This document shows, piece after piece, positions 32,595-44,983 of a DNA stretch of 64,000 bases; position 1 is the stretch's first letter, and each line of letters begins with the position of its first letter. Source of the DNA: Leptobrachium leishanense (Eukaryota > Chordata > Amphibia > Anura > Megophryidae); the NCBI GenBank assembly GCA_009667805.1, contig CM019066.1:120667690-120731689 (forward strand). The letters run 5' to 3'. The notes under the pieces are model-generated. The model worked only from the letters and a program-made list of their open reading frames with translations. It ran no database searches and was not told the DNA's origin. The translations under genes and the position numbers were made by a program.

Positions 32595-35392
32595 TATAGT
32601 TTAAGAAATATCCAAAAAAAAACTAACAAGTCGTATGTAGTCGTCAGACTAATCCCACAAAACAGAGGAGAATCAAACCTCTTCCACTGCCTCCGACTTC
32701 CATTGGACGAGTTCAGACAACTTTGTGCGACTACATCAGACTAGAGATCTTTCCCATTTGAATGGGATTTGTCAGACGAAGACGAATGACCTGGTACAAG
32801 AACCATGAAAAATGCCCTTACTGTCGGTGGTTCAGTTCCACATGTAAAACAGACAGATCCCATAGGATTCAATGTAAAATAATATTTTCGTGTTTTTTTT
32901 TATTTTTATTAAACCGTTTATTCTTTTCATTTTCAGCAAAAAATCTTTTTATTTATTTATTCTTCTGAACATCTTTTTTGTATTTTAGGTATTTTTTTTA
33001 CAAAATTTTTGATTCCCAATTATTTTTATTCTGTAACAGACCTTTTTATTTTTTTTTTAAAAGGACCTTTTTATAATTTAGACACATTTTAAATGCATTT
33101 TTTTGTTGTTTAAACACCTATTAGAGGAATAGCAGAGTTCGGTTTCTTTTTTGTGCAGTCCAGCAGTCTTTGGTGGCGTTTAGCAGCATTTTTTTTTTCT
33201 TCAGTCCGATGGTCTTCTTTGGCGACATTCGTCGGCCTGTCCGTCGGTCGATCTAGGTCTTACATAGTTACTTGCAGTGGACCACCTAGATCATTCAAAA
33301 AAGTTGTCCCTAGTCAGACGACCAAGTCGGTCATCCGACTAGGGAACCAATGGACGGCCAGCCTTGTGGTGATTTTCAACCCAATAAGAGAAACCGTCAA
33401 CATGGCCATTCTCTCAAACATGCTATTTCTTGGCATACACAAATACCCATTAACCACAGAAAGTACGTGAAGTTCTATAACAAGATAATCTGTTTTGTGA
33501 TGAGCAGAACCACACAGGACATTTCTATATTACAGGAACATTTTTGTTAGAGAAGATATGTTTAATTAAGAAGCGCATCTAGCTTCTCTGCTCCAAATTT
33601 CATACAGGCAATCACAATCCTCCCGAAGTTCAACTGTAATGTTGGGTTATTTACTGAACTACTTAAATTTATGAAATTGCTTTAAACCCTCAAAGAAAAA
33701 AAAAATGAGAACATTATGATTTTATCAAAATGACAAGTTCTTTGAATACTGGTTTATGAATGCAAAAATTAATGTTCCTAAGGTATGTTTTGTTGTTGTA
33801 ATTCCAGCTAGAGGCAAACATAATCTTTCTTTTGGCATCGAGTATGATTTACCCTGGCATTTTTTTCTTGCATATTGCAAAACCTTTTATTAAATTGACA
33901 TGGCCATTATTCACGGATCTATCTCCACGTGAACCTCTTGCGATGAGTGTTCGGTTTTTGTTATTCATTTGCATATGCAATGGCCAAACAGAAGCATGTC
34001 TTTTAGATTTTGTTGGACATCTTTAGAGCAAATACATCAAGTTTCGAAACGGTCTTAACTCCTTCATTTCCAGTGCAACACAGAGATTTTGTTAGTCTGA
34101 TGTTTATTAATCACGTCTGCAGGATTTTGTAAATTTATCATCACAAGAGACTATGCTGAGCTTGAGCTGAAATAAAACATCTGGGGGGCCCTATCACCTC
34201 CTTAATGCTAGCGTTCACATAAATGGGGTGATCTGAAGAGGGCTGAGCACAGAGATGCCCTTGCAAGCTGACAGGTTTGGAGTGTTTTTGCAAAGAAGAA
34301 CAGGCAAATATTGCCATGTCAAGATGTGCCATGCTGATAGACAGGGCTGGATTTGCACCTCAGGAGCCTTTATGCACAAGATGTGGAGCGCCCCCCCCCT
34401 CCCCAAAAAAAAGGAAACGTGCCAAAACGACTTTATAAATTGTAGTCTTGGGGCAAAAAAACCCAAACATTTTGTAAGACTGAAAAACAGTTTCTCTCTG
34501 CGCTCAAATCAAAAGAAGTGGCAGAATCTGTTGCCTTAGTTAAGACTGCAATCACATGACCACGTTGAGTGCATCCGTGTGAGCCCCTCCTCCTTCCACC
34601 GATCACAGCGTTGTGATGTTTAGACGGGGTGGGCCACACAGTGTAGCATGCGCACTAGCTGCGCCTGCGCATGCTACACTGGACGAGCTTAAACCATTCC
34701 CTACCGAAAAACTACGACGTGCGTTCGACGGGCTAAAAAGCGTGATCCTCCATAAGAAGTGGCCACACGGACATCAAAGTGGAAGGAACGTCCACTCTCA
34801 CGGACGTTCCTTCCGCTCTCAAGTGCACAAGTGACACCGGCCTTAGTCCAGTGGCATGGTTTGTTTTATATGCAAAAGCATATGTTGTCTCTGCCGTAGA
34901 ACAGAGAAACAAATTTATATAGCATTTACTTTTTTCATTTTTACACATTACATTGTCATGTTTGGTAACATTGTACAGATCAGACTCTGACCTTTCCAAC
35001 GACACCTCATTTGAGCGTTGTACAATAAAGAGATGCGGGTTCCAAAGTCCCCGTGTCTCTCCCTTCTTCAGTGCCACGGTCTAGGTTGTTGATGAAACAA
35101 TGTGTTGCATCATCAGCTCCACACTTGCTGGCAGTGTGGGAAATGATAAGGTGAATTAGTGCAGTATCATTGTGCACTTTATAATTGTAAACTGAATAAT
35201 AGTGCTGTGAGAGGAAAAAAAAAATCAAAAAATAATATTTTATTATTTTTACATAGATCCAACCTGGTTATATTTTGTATCACTGGAAAGGCCATAATCT
35301 GCCCTGTCCAATGAAACCTCCTATGTCCCTCGAGCCCTTAGGGCCCCAGAGATACAGTGGTCTAAATTATTGTAAATTGTAAAAAAAAATAT
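32595..35392. other. Intron of WDR49 with probable old MITEs
   Basis: T-rich around 32880-33130. A short palindrome at 34640-34680 (GTAGCATGCGCA) and a segment ending GACACCGGCC-TTA near 34841 suggest a Harbinger-type MITE whose left end I could not place. A segment from 32610 to 33350 with repeated GTCAGAC/GTCGG words may be another. No exon found. Confidence 0.35.
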
Positions 35393-35572
35393 CAGGGTTA
35401 TTCAGAGAGCGTGAAAAGCAGGAGAATGACTGGAGAATGAAAAATTCTAGGTCAGAATAGCCAAACCAGAAAAATTCTCCCTTTCATCTCACTTTCCAAA
35501 TCGGCTATTTTGACCTAGAATTTTTCATTCTCCAGTCATTCTCCTGCTTTTCACGCTCTCCGAATAACCATG
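35393..35572. mobile_element. Foldback MITE, CAGGGTTATTC family (180 bp)
   Basis: Nearly a perfect palindrome: left arm GAGAGCGTGAAAAGCAGGAG pairs with right arm CTCCTGCTTTTCACGCTCTC. TAT duplicated on both sides (35390-35392, 35573-35575). Confidence 0.88.
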
Positions 35573-35932
35573 TATATATATTTTTATACTAGATCAAGGC
35601 GTCCCCTTGTGGCAGGCGCCTGTAGGCACATGCCTATTCTGCCTAGTTATAAATCCAGCCCTGCTGATAGACTCCTACCCAAAAAGATTGAGCGCTGTAA
35701 TAAAATCAAAAGGTGCTTCAACAAAGTATTAGTTTAAGGGTGTGCACACTTATTCACCCATATTATTTTAGTTTTTTTATTTATACTTCATCCACCTAAA
35801 AGATTTCAGTTTGTTTTTCAATTGAGTTGTACAGTTTATAGGTCACATTAAAGGTGGAAGAAGTTCTGAAATGATTTATCTTTGTCGAACATTTACCAGT
35901 TCAACAGGGGTGTGTAGACTTTTGCTATCCAC

Positions 35933-35984
35933 TGTATATATATATATATATATACATTATATTATATATATATATATATCTACT
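35933..35984. repeat. TA microsatellite
   Basis: Interrupted (TA)n tract of about 50 bp. Confidence 0.9.
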
Positions 35985-36294
35985 AACTGATTTGCTAACT
36001 ATCCTGCTAAATTAAATATGGTCGGGGGCGTGGCCGAGAGCAGCAGCGATCAGACCCCCCCTCTCCGGACACGAGAGACGTTGGGGCCTGTTTACCTACA
36101 GGCGCCGTTTGTGGCCTGTGGTTGTCACTGAAGCCTGTTGTTAACATAGAAACATAGAAAATGTCAGCAGATAAGAACCTTTCGGCCCATCTAGTCTGCC
36201 CAATTACATGGATACTTAACCTGGATTTATCTTTTGTTTAGGATAGCCTTATGCCTATCCCATGCCTGCTTAAATTCAATTACTGTTTTGGCCT

Positions 36295-37344
36295 CTACCA
36301 CTTCAACTGGAAGACTGTTCCATGTATCCACCACCCTCTCAGTAAAATAATGCTTCCTGATGTTACTTTTAAACCTTTCCCCTCTAATCTAAGACTATGT
36401 CCTCTTGTTTTGCTACTTTGTTTCCTTTTAAATATACTCCCTTCCTCTACCTTGTGGATTCCCTTTACGTATTTAAATGTTTCTATCATATCTCCTCTGT
36501 CTCGTCTTTTTTCCAAGCTGTACATGTTAAGATCATTAAGCCTTTCCTGGTAACTTTTCTCCTTCAAGCCGTACACCATTTTAGTAGCCCTTCTTTGAAC
36601 TCTCTCTAAGATGTCTATATCCTTCTGGAGATACGGTCTCCAGTACTGCACACAGTAATCCAAGTGAGGTCTCACCAGTGCTCTGTACACTGGCATGAGC
36701 ACTTCCCTTTTCCTACTGCTAATACCTCTCCCTACACAACCAAGCATTCTGCTAGCATTTCCTGCTGCTCTATTACATTGACTACTTACCCTTAGATCCT
36801 CTGAAATAATAACCCCTAAATCCCAACCCTCAGATGTTGAGGTTAGGACTGTATCAAATATTCTATATTCAGTCCTTGGGCTTTTACGTCCCAGGTGCAT
36901 TATCTTGCACTTATCCACATTAAAACTCAATTGCCACAGCTCCGACCATTTTTTTAGTTTACCTAAATCATTTGTCATTTGGCTGATCCCTCCAGGAACG
37001 TCAACCCTGTTGCAAATCTTTGTGTCATCAGCAAAAATACATACTTTTCCATTAATACCTTCTGCAATATCACTAATAAAAATATTAAAGAGAATGGGTC
37101 CAAGTACTGACCCCTGAGGTACCCCACTGGTAACAAGACCTTGCGCCGAATAAACTCCATTTACCACAACCCTCTGTTGTCTGTCACTCAGCCACTGCCT
37201 AATCCATTCAACAATAATGGAATCCAAGCTCAAAGATTGCAATTTATTGATAAGCCTTCTATGCGGAACAGTATCAAAAGCCTTACTGAAATCTAAATAA
37301 GCAATGTCTACTGCACCACCTGTGTCTATTATTTTTGTTACCAA
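36295..37344 (-). pseudogene. LINE reverse transcriptase (CR1/L2 type), partial
   Basis: 350 residues with the canonical blocks: YLDFSKAFDTVPHRRL near the start, TSGVPQGSVLGPILFNIFIS about residue 75, the catalytic CIFADDTKI about residue 105, WDLGVIISEDLR and RPHLDYCVQYW further on. The frame upstream of 37344 is broken by a stop and the MITE. The end is frameshifted compared with the copy at 932-1282, which keeps the VVDTWNSLP ending. Confidence 0.9.
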
Positions 37345-37421
37345 ATCAAAAAAAACAATAAGATTAGTTTGGCATGATCTCCCTGAGGTAAACCCATGTT
37401 GTTTCTGATCCTGTAATCTAT

Positions 37422-37612
37422 CAGGGTTATTCAGAGAGCGTGAAAAGCAGGAGAATGACTGGAGAATGACTGGAGAATGAAAAATTCTAGGTCAAAATAG
37501 CCGATTTGGAAAGTGAGATGAAAGGGAGAATTTTTCTGGTTTGGCTATTTTGACCTAGAATTTTTCATTCTCCAGTCATTCTCCTGCTTTTCACGCTCTC
37601 TGAATAACCCTG
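37422..37612. mobile_element. Foldback MITE, CAGGGTTATTC family (191 bp)
   Basis: Same family as 35393-35572; TAT on both sides (37419-37421, 37613-37615). It sits inside the CR1-type LINE, which sits inside the L1. Confidence 0.9.
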
Positions 37613-37682
37613 TATGTGTTTTTAGATGTTCAACAATCCTTTGTTGCTTACCACCTGCGCCCCCTACTTCACGGCTCCTGGA

Positions 37683-38640
37683 TGGGGAAGAGGGGCAAAG
37701 GCAGCGGGGTTGCGGCAGACCCTGGCACCCCCGGACATTCGGATCTTGCTGGGTGGGAGTCAAGGCTGGCGATTGCCGGCTGTGGACCTGACCAGCCCTG
37801 TGGAGGATAACCCTGCAGGAGAGGAAGCAGAGGACCTGTCGACTGACCCACGAGCATTGGCACCTGAGATGACGGAGGAAGATCTCCCAGCTACTCGGAG
37901 AGACATTCGTACCTTACTGGCAGGTGCTAGGTCTGCTTGGCAGTCGGAGCTACAGTCCCTCGAGGACAGCCTTACCGTTACCCAGGCTCAGGTGGGAGAG
38001 ATCCAGGCATGCACTCAGGAGTTGGAGGAAGCGCAGGCCACGACCTCGTCTCTCCTGCTCGCGCTCCAGAAGCAGGTCAGCGGATTGCAGTCGACAGCAA
38101 TGGCCCTGGAAATGCGGCACCGGCGGAGGAATCTCAAGCTTCGGGGTATTCCAGAGACTGTTCATGATGCTGACTTACTTGCCTACATTAAACGGTTTGT
38201 TTCGGCCGTCCTCCCTACCCTGTTGGTCCCTATGGGCTCTGTGCTGTCGGCCATCAGAATCCGAAAGGCAGCTATGGCACCGGCGAGTGCTCCCCGAGAC
38301 GTTATTGTGGTGCTTCGTGATGTGTCTCTACGCGTTACAATCTTGACCGCGGTGAGGAATACCCCCTGATTATTTTTGAAGATGCCTCCATTGCGATTTA
38401 TAGGGATCCTCCCTTTTCTCTTCTGGCGGCTCGGAGGCTCTTCAAACTTGTCACCACCATGCTTCGCGCTCACGATGTACGTTATAGATGGGGAGCACAT
38501 TGCTGATCACCTGTGGCGATGGACGCACGCTCTCGGCGACCACGATGGAGGAAGCGGGTGTCTTTCTACGGGAGCTGGGTCTGGTCGCCCCTACGTTGGG
38601 AGGAGATGATGTGGACCTGACGATTGCTTCCCCCTCTTCT
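37683..38640 (+). pseudogene. L1-type ORF1 protein, frameshifted
   Basis: Starts MGKRGKGSGVAADPGTPG, then shifts frame. The central part has a heptad-rich coiled coil (SELQSLEDSLTVTQAQVGEI) followed by the RRM-type segment EMRHRRRNLKLRGIPETV, typical of L1 ORF1, and after another shift the C-terminal domain (RRLFKLVTTMLRAHDVRYRW). ORF1 proteins bind L1 RNA as trimers. This copy is not functional. Confidence 0.8.
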
Positions 38641-38824
38641 TCTTCGAGAGAGCCAGACTGAGCGATATACTCTTTCCCACGGGACACCATTGGTGTTTTC
38701 TTGGCCCAATCTGAGATCGGGCCGGTCGGCGTAGGGATACGCAGGGAGAGACAGGGGGACTTTTCCCCCCTGTCTTTCCCTGCTCCCGCCGGCCGGAGGA
38801 GGCGACCGGAGCCGCGGTCCTCGC

Positions 38825-39225
38825 CGTGGCACAGAGGGTGAGTATCTGGTTGTTTTTTTATTATTTTTAAACCTGGTGTTAATGGATTCTGCAGAAGCGG
38901 AATCAGTTAACACCAGGTCCTGGCTCTGGTTAACTTTTCGTTGACCAGAGCCAGGCGTTAATCAGCGCTGGAACATTGTAATACGAGCGCTGATTAAAGC
39001 TTTGCGCTCCCCATGTTAAGTATAGGGAGCGCAAAGTGCAGTGACCTCGCGCTGAGAAGCGCATGGTACCAAACGCAAACGGGTTTTTAACCCGTTTGCG
39101 TTTTACCAAACGCAAACGGGTTTTTAACCCGTTTGCGTTTGGATCATAATAGCCTGCTAATACCGCAGCTAACGGTAATGCTCACGCAGGTGAGCGCTAC
39201 CGTTAGGTATGTAATAGGGGCCTAT
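38825..39225. repeat. Dispersed palindrome-rich repeat
   Basis: Contains small hairpins such as CCTGGTGTTAA...TTAACACCAGG and a TAACGGTAGCGCTCACC-like segment. Related material is at 54508-55195 and, as a short palindrome, at 47412-47540. No coding capacity. Confidence 0.5.
39068..39142. repeat. Tandem duplication of a 36-bp palindrome
   Basis: ACCAAACGCAAACGGG, a TTTTTAA centre and CCCGTTTGCGTTT form a hairpin that is repeated twice head to tail. Confidence 0.9.
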
Positions 39226-40009
<784 letters not shown>

Positions 40010-40244
40010 CTATTATGATTTATTAGCAAAGAAAATTATGATAGATAGATAGATAGAGATCTCCTGCTTATGGGGATTTGTAGTGATCATAATAAGATAA
40101 GCAATACAGCAGCCAATAAATAATAATAGAATACAAAAATAATAGGATTACATAAACTTACTACACTTTCATGTTACTACACTGTATAACTCATTCTGCC
40201 GCTTTGCGCTACAGTGTAACTACATGTCCCACCATTGTGACATG

Positions 40245-40772
40245 TTAAAAGAGCTAAACTGGTCATTGCTGTAATCTAGACGCACTCTTCACCTTTCCAC
40301 GCTGGTGTTTAAGAGCTTTTCTGGGAAGCTACCACCCTACCTGAATAGGCTGCTTCCCCCAGCAGTTCCCTCATCCTATAACCTCAGATCCAGGACCAGC
40401 ACCTTACTTGCAATACCAGAATACAAAAAGAAAGTGTCTCGATCCTCAATTTCCTACAGAGCACCGCAATTATGGAATAACCTCCCAGACACCGTCAAAT
40501 CTTCCCCCAGTCTAAACTCACTTAAGAGAGATCTCTATTAACATACCTCAATACAGAATGCACCTGTAAACATGTAACATAATGACTATTTCCTACATAT
40601 TTATTTTATGTTAATCTGTATATTTGTGTTTTGTTTTTAATATCTTGCATTTAATTACTTTGTATTATTGTAACGACTGTAGCAATTCAATGTTCTTGAA
40701 CCCAGGACATACTTGAAAACAAGAGAAATCTCAATGTATCCTTCCTGGTAAAATCCTTTATAAATAAATAAA
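40245..40772 (+). mobile_element. Rex/L2-type LINE, 3' fragment
   Basis: Plus-strand frame (40305-40541) has the LINE C-terminal segment YNLRSRTSTLLAIPEYKKKV and LWNNLPDTVKSS, then a 3' UTR ending TTCCTGGTAAAATCCTTTAT followed by an ATAAATAAA tail. A longer inverted relative is at 41735-43560. Confidence 0.82.
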
Positions 40773-40834
40773 AAAAATGTCTGTATAAGTAAATTACAAG
40801 ACCACCACGTTGTGTCTGTACTGTGAAGGGATTA

Positions 40835-41015
40835 TCAAATCATTATAATCCCCTGAATCTTATCCCTAAATAGTAATGAGTGACCCCATAGCTCGCCCTG
40901 TATTCTGCCCACTTCCTGCCTGCTGTCCTGCAGCAGTAAACTTTGTTGAACTTTCAGTTAAAGTGAGGCTGGGGACTGCTCTTGTATTTTTATAGCAATG
41001 CAGGGTGACAGGAGC
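40835..41015. repeat. Dispersed repeat also at 30930-31105
   Basis: Collinear with the first copy but with an additional short insert near 40915. Class unknown. Confidence 0.55.
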
Positions 41016-41677
41016 GAGATCTCCTAGAGAATTTCATATTATCCCAGGGAGCACATTAATCTGTAATTAAAAGGCATGCACTGGAGTATTATATCTTAAT
41101 TTTAATTCTTCATTGTATGTCAATGAAAAGCGTCTGTGTGTGGTGGGCTTTAAATACTCATTTTCCTTACCATATTTGCTGCACACAGCAGGAAAATGGT
41201 TAACTATTAAACTTTACCTTTTACAAGAAACATGCTTGAGAAAGATTTATGGAGCTATTAAACGGAATAGGCAGTGTGTGCACTAAAGGAGCGGACCTGG
41301 AAATTCGAATGCAAAATTGTAAATTAATAGTCACCTGTATCTTTTAATGATAAAATATATGAATTATGTTTTGAGCACAAATTTTGTTCCTTGATTTTTC
41401 TTCTTCAATAAGTGATACATAGCTTTTACAACAGAAATTACAACTCTAATTATTTAAATTGATGCTGTCACCTTGGAAGATACCATATTCATTTAGCCTT
41501 TTCATTTTGTTGATATATTATGTAATATTTTGTGTGATAAGAGGATAAGCTTGACATTTTGAAAACAAAGCAGGACGGTGAATAGAATATGTATTTATTT
41601 GGTACTAGCAAATGCATTGGATTATTTTACATAATGAATTTATATTGCATCTCTTTGTTCTCTGAGGGAATGTATGT
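41016..41677. other. AT-rich intron of WDR49
   Basis: No element or exon recognised. Confidence 0.4.
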
Positions 41678-41678
41678 G

Positions 41679-41731
<53 letters not shown>
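41678..41731. repeat. TA microsatellite
   Basis: Nearly pure (TA)n of about 50 bp, adjoining a LINE tail. Confidence 0.92.
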
Positions 41732-41737
<6 letters not shown>

Positions 41738-41922
41738 TGCAACGTATTTTACCAGGAAGGATACATTGAGATTTCTCTCGTTTTCAAGTATGTCCTGGGT
41801 TCAAAATCATTGAAATTTTGCAGTTGTTACAGAAATACAAAGTAATAAATGCAGGATAATAAAAACAAAACACATATATACAGATTAACACAGAAAATAA
41901 ATCTGTAAGAAACATTCACTAT

Positions 41923-42075
41923 CAGGGTTATTCAGAGAGAGGTGAAAAGCAGGAGAATGACTGGAGAATGGAAAATTCTAGGTCAAAATAGCCAAACCAG
42001 AAAAATTCTCCCATTCATCTCACTTTCCATTCTCCAGTTATTCTCCTGTTTTTCACTGCTCTCTGAATAACCCTG
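41923..42075. mobile_element. Foldback MITE, CAGGGTTATTC family (153 bp)
   Basis: Inverted arms as in the other copies, missing part of the centre. Flanks are TAT on the left and TTA on the right, so the duplication is not clean here. Confidence 0.8.
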
Positions 42076-42541
42076 TTAGTTACATGTTTACAGGTGCATT
42101 CTGTATTGAGGTATGTTAATAGAGATCTCGAGTGACTTAAGACTGGGGGAAGATTTGATGGCGTCTGGGAGGTTATTCCATAATTGCGGTGCTCTGTAGG
42201 AAAATGAGGATCGAGCCACTTTCTTTTTGTATTGTGGTATTGAAAGTAAGTTGCAAGTCCTGGATCGGAGGTTATAGAATGAGGGAACTGCTAGGGGAAG
42301 CAGTCTTTTCAGGTAGGGTCTCTAAAGAGAGATACAAAAAATATATATCATGTGCAGTAAATTAATTAATAAGAAGGAAGCCCCCTCCTTTAGATAGCAC
42401 TCACAGGATGCAAGATTGGTATAAGCACATCAAATGTTACCGCTCTTTGGATCAGCTCAGCCAGAAAACGATCACCCCGCCGTCACAGGAAGAAACACCT
42501 CAAGCCAGCGCCAGTGGCAGTAAAAAGATATTTAATAAAAA

Positions 42542-42586
42542 TGCCAACGCGTTTCGTCCGTTACTACAGCGGACTTCATCAGGGGA
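42542..42586 (-). ncRNA. Hammerhead ribozyme motif, left PLE arm
   Basis: On the minus strand: CUGAUGA, an extra A, stem II GUCCG/CGGAC with a 9-nt loop, GAAAC, GCGUU. All core residues are intact, with a two-base-loop stem III and U at the cleavage position. Stem I (UCCC against GGCA) has one mismatch, which weakens it. Confidence 0.72.
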
Positions 42587-42604
42587 AAAGAAATAATTTT
42601 CTTT

Positions 42605-42649
42605 TGCCCTGATGAAGTCCGCTGTAGTAACGGACAAAACGCATTGGCA
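42605..42649 (+). ncRNA. Hammerhead ribozyme motif, right PLE arm, decayed
   Basis: Plus strand: stem I UGCC...GGCA intact, CUGAUGA intact, stem II GUCCG/CGGAC intact, but GAAAC has become AAAAC and GCGUU has become GCAUU. Both are CG to CA changes, as expected from methyl-cytosine decay. Probably inactive. Confidence 0.65.
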
Positions 42650-43560
42650 TTTTTATTAAATATCTTTTTACCGCCACTGGCGCTGGCTTGAGGTGTTTCT
42701 TCCTGTGACGGCGGGGTGATCGTTTTCTGGCTGAGCTGATCCAAAGAGCGGTAACATTTGATGTGCTTATACCAATCTTGCATCCTGTGAGTGCTATCTA
42801 AAGGAGGGGGCTTCCTTCTTATTAATTAATTTACTGCACATGATATATATTTTTTGATTCTTTCTTTAGAGTCCACTTCCCCAATCTTTTTGTTTTATAT
42901 ACCGGTATTAGCGTCCATGGGAGGAAACGCTGGGGGAGACGTACTCTACAGATACGTATTTTATATTTCCTTTTGTGATCTCACGATTGTCTTCTGTATA
43001 TTCAGGTAGGGTGGTAGCTTCCCAGAAAAGCTCTTAACCACCAGGTTGGAAAGTTGAAGAGTGCGTCTAGATTCCAGTGACGGCCAGTTAGCTCTTTTAA
43101 CATGTCACAATGGTGGGTCATGTAGTTACATTGTAACAGAATGAGTTATACAGTGTAGTAAGTTTATGAAGGTGTGTTTGCAGGGCAGCTGCATACACTA
43201 CATCTCCGTAATCAATAGCCGGGATAAGCATTTGTTGTACAATTTGCTTTCTTACAGCGGGGCTCAGGCAGGATTTGTTTCTGTACAGGGCACCTAGTTT
43301 GGGGTAAAGTTTAGATGAGTTTTTCGATGGGGGGGGCCAAAGGATAGATTTGGGTATAACCATATACCTAGGTATTTGAGAGAAGGACTGTGGTCAGCGT
43401 GTCATTTGCTTTTGTCCCAACACATAGATGGGGATTTTGCAATTTATGTAGTTTAGGTGCTGTTTCAAAGATCATGGTGACAGGTTTGTCAGTATTTAAA
43501 AAACGTTTGTTCTATATATATAGAACAAACTCATTAATAGTAACACATCTCAACTTATTT

Positions 43561-44097
43561 CATGCTGAACCGCAATGGTGATCCCGGAAGACTGTGCAGA
43601 CAGTGTCACGTAAGTCTATGGACTCCAGGAGGGAATAACAGAATGCCGGTACATACAGTGCTTCTTCATCTCAGTTGCTCGGTCAGAAAAGAGTACATAT
43701 ATATAAAGGATCTTTACTGTACGTTTACAGATCCTGTACTTTGTACACCTGGAGAATATTAATCTGTTCCCTGACAGCTTTTGCAGAATGACTTGACACT
43801 TAATAAATAAAATTGCTGCATAAAAAAAATAGCATGGATAAAAAAGTAGCATCAAAAAAATTGCATATGAAAGAAGTCGTAGGCTCTTTTATCAAGCTAT
43901 TTAAACAACAGCACTGCTTTTGTTTAGTGACCAAGAGCAATGACTAAGTCTGTTTAAACTACAACGGTGACAAAGTCTATTGAAATAAAGGCAACAACGT
44001 TGTTCAGTAGACTTCAGCGCTACCATTACTTAATAGCAAAGTCGTTGTTTAGCTAATATCTGCCATCATTTAGCGAATGAGCAAGTGGTTTTAACAT
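43561..44097. other. Intron of WDR49
   Basis: A short TATGGACTCCAGGAGGGAAT segment near 43615 belongs to the repeat also seen at 54990. Otherwise unclassified. Confidence 0.35.
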
Positions 44098-44450
44098 ATC
44101 AGGGTTAGTATTAAACCTAATACTAAACCTAACGCTAATATTATCTCCAAGCCTAAAACTAACGCAAACCATAATATTAACCCTATCCCTAATACTAACA
44201 AGGTTATTCAGAGAGCGTGAAAAGCAGGAGAATGACTGGAGAATGAAAAATTCTAGGTCAAAATAGCCAAACCAGAAAAATTCTCCCTTTCATCTCACTT
44301 TCCAAATCGGCTATTTTGACCTAGAATTTTTAATTCTCCAGTCATTCTCCAGTCATTCTCCTGCTTTTCACTGCTCTCTGAATAACCCTGTTAATGTAAT
44401 ACTAACTCTGATCCTAATTCTAACCTAAATACTAACTCTAACAATTTAAA
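44098..44450. repeat. Degenerate CCTAAT-type array split by a MITE
   Basis: Irregular CTAACCCTAATACTAAACCT-like words occupy 44098-44198 and resume at 44391-44450. They resemble the telomere hexamer only loosely. Confidence 0.7.
44199..44390. mobile_element. Foldback MITE, CAGGGTTATTC family (192 bp)
   Basis: Left end CAAGGTTATTC, right end GAATAACCCTG, arms as in the other copies; contains a small duplication of the CCAGTCATTCT segment. Confidence 0.85.
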
Positions 44451-44983
44451 TAGTCTTGGGTGCTGCCGTTGATCGCAAAAACATGCAGCATGTTGGCCAG
44501 TCGTTGGCGACTTTTACATAGGACACCACTTCCATTACTTACCTGTGGTCAGGCAGTGCAGAGAACAGCGTGATCCTTTCATAGCCAAGGAGTGACCCAT
44601 TTATGTGAGCATGTGCAGAGCTCCTACAGGGCTGTGCATGTCTCCAGAGTCCTGAACCATGTCGCAGCTCCCTACTATTACAACGCTAGCCACAAATACG
44701 GCAACTCACTCATAATACAGCCAGTAACAGGGAGCGACGTTTATCAGCTCCCTATTACTGACGAGCTCAGAATATGGACTGTAGTTTCTTTATTGGGGAG
44801 ATTGGCATTTCAGTGCAAAAAAATATATATTTAATTCAGATTTTATCTCGACAAAGGTCTGTTTTTTATACTATAACGTCTCAATAATAAATTAATTATA
44901 TGTACAATTAAAATCCACTTCCACTTTTATTTCCCAATTTCTCTCCATCTCCAGAATGAACTAAAGGTTTAATGTTACACTCT
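44451..44983. repeat. Intron with dispersed repeat near 44530-44830
   Basis: The ACCTGTGGTCAGGCAGTGCA to CTCCAGAGTCCTG segment resembles 28060-28220. No gene seen. Confidence 0.4.

Larger units (their letters stand above)
36139..37655 (-). mobile_element. CR1/L2-type LINE inserted in the L1
   Basis: Minus-strand LINE with the ATAGAAAC octamer tail at 36145-36160. Its reverse transcriptase is at 36295-37344, and the sequence upstream of the RT continues past a MITE (37422-37612) to the segment RIVEHLKTH near 37620. Same family as 842-1232. 5'-truncated. Confidence 0.85.
36016..38690 (+). mobile_element. L1/Tx1-type LINE, 5' part, interrupted
   Basis: A leader beginning GGTCGGGGGCGTGGCCGAGA (36021-36138) is followed, after a nested CR1-type LINE and MITE, by ORF1 from about 37683. 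Sequence after about 38690 is not recognisably L1, so ORF2 is missing. It shares the GGGGGCGTGGC start with the element at 17865-19631. Confidence 0.75.
42320..43000 (+). mobile_element. Short palindromic PLE insertion
   Basis: Perfect 12-bp target duplication TTCAGGTAGGGT (42308-42319 and 43001-43012). Two arms of about 270 bp (42320-42592 and 42605-42874) are inverted copies; the right copy continues about 125 bp further, just as in the large PLE at 21091-25849. No RT. Each arm carries a hammerhead fold. Confidence 0.85.
41735..43560 (-). mobile_element. Rex/L2-type LINE, interrupted by a MITE and a PLE
   Basis: Minus-strand LINE: late RT segment LGALYRNKSCLSPAVRKQ then DYGDVVYAAALQ at 43363-43118, the C-terminal part near 43100-43020 and 42310-42100, and 3' UTR to 41735. 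A MITE (41923-42075) and a foldback PLE (42320-43000) split it. The sequence joins correctly across the PLE once the 12-bp duplication is counted. Confidence 0.82.

Noticed and set aside
37545..37763. Minus-strand frame with RIVEHLKTH
   Set aside because: A mixture of CR1-type LINE and antisense MITE and L1 sequence; listed under the LINE instead.
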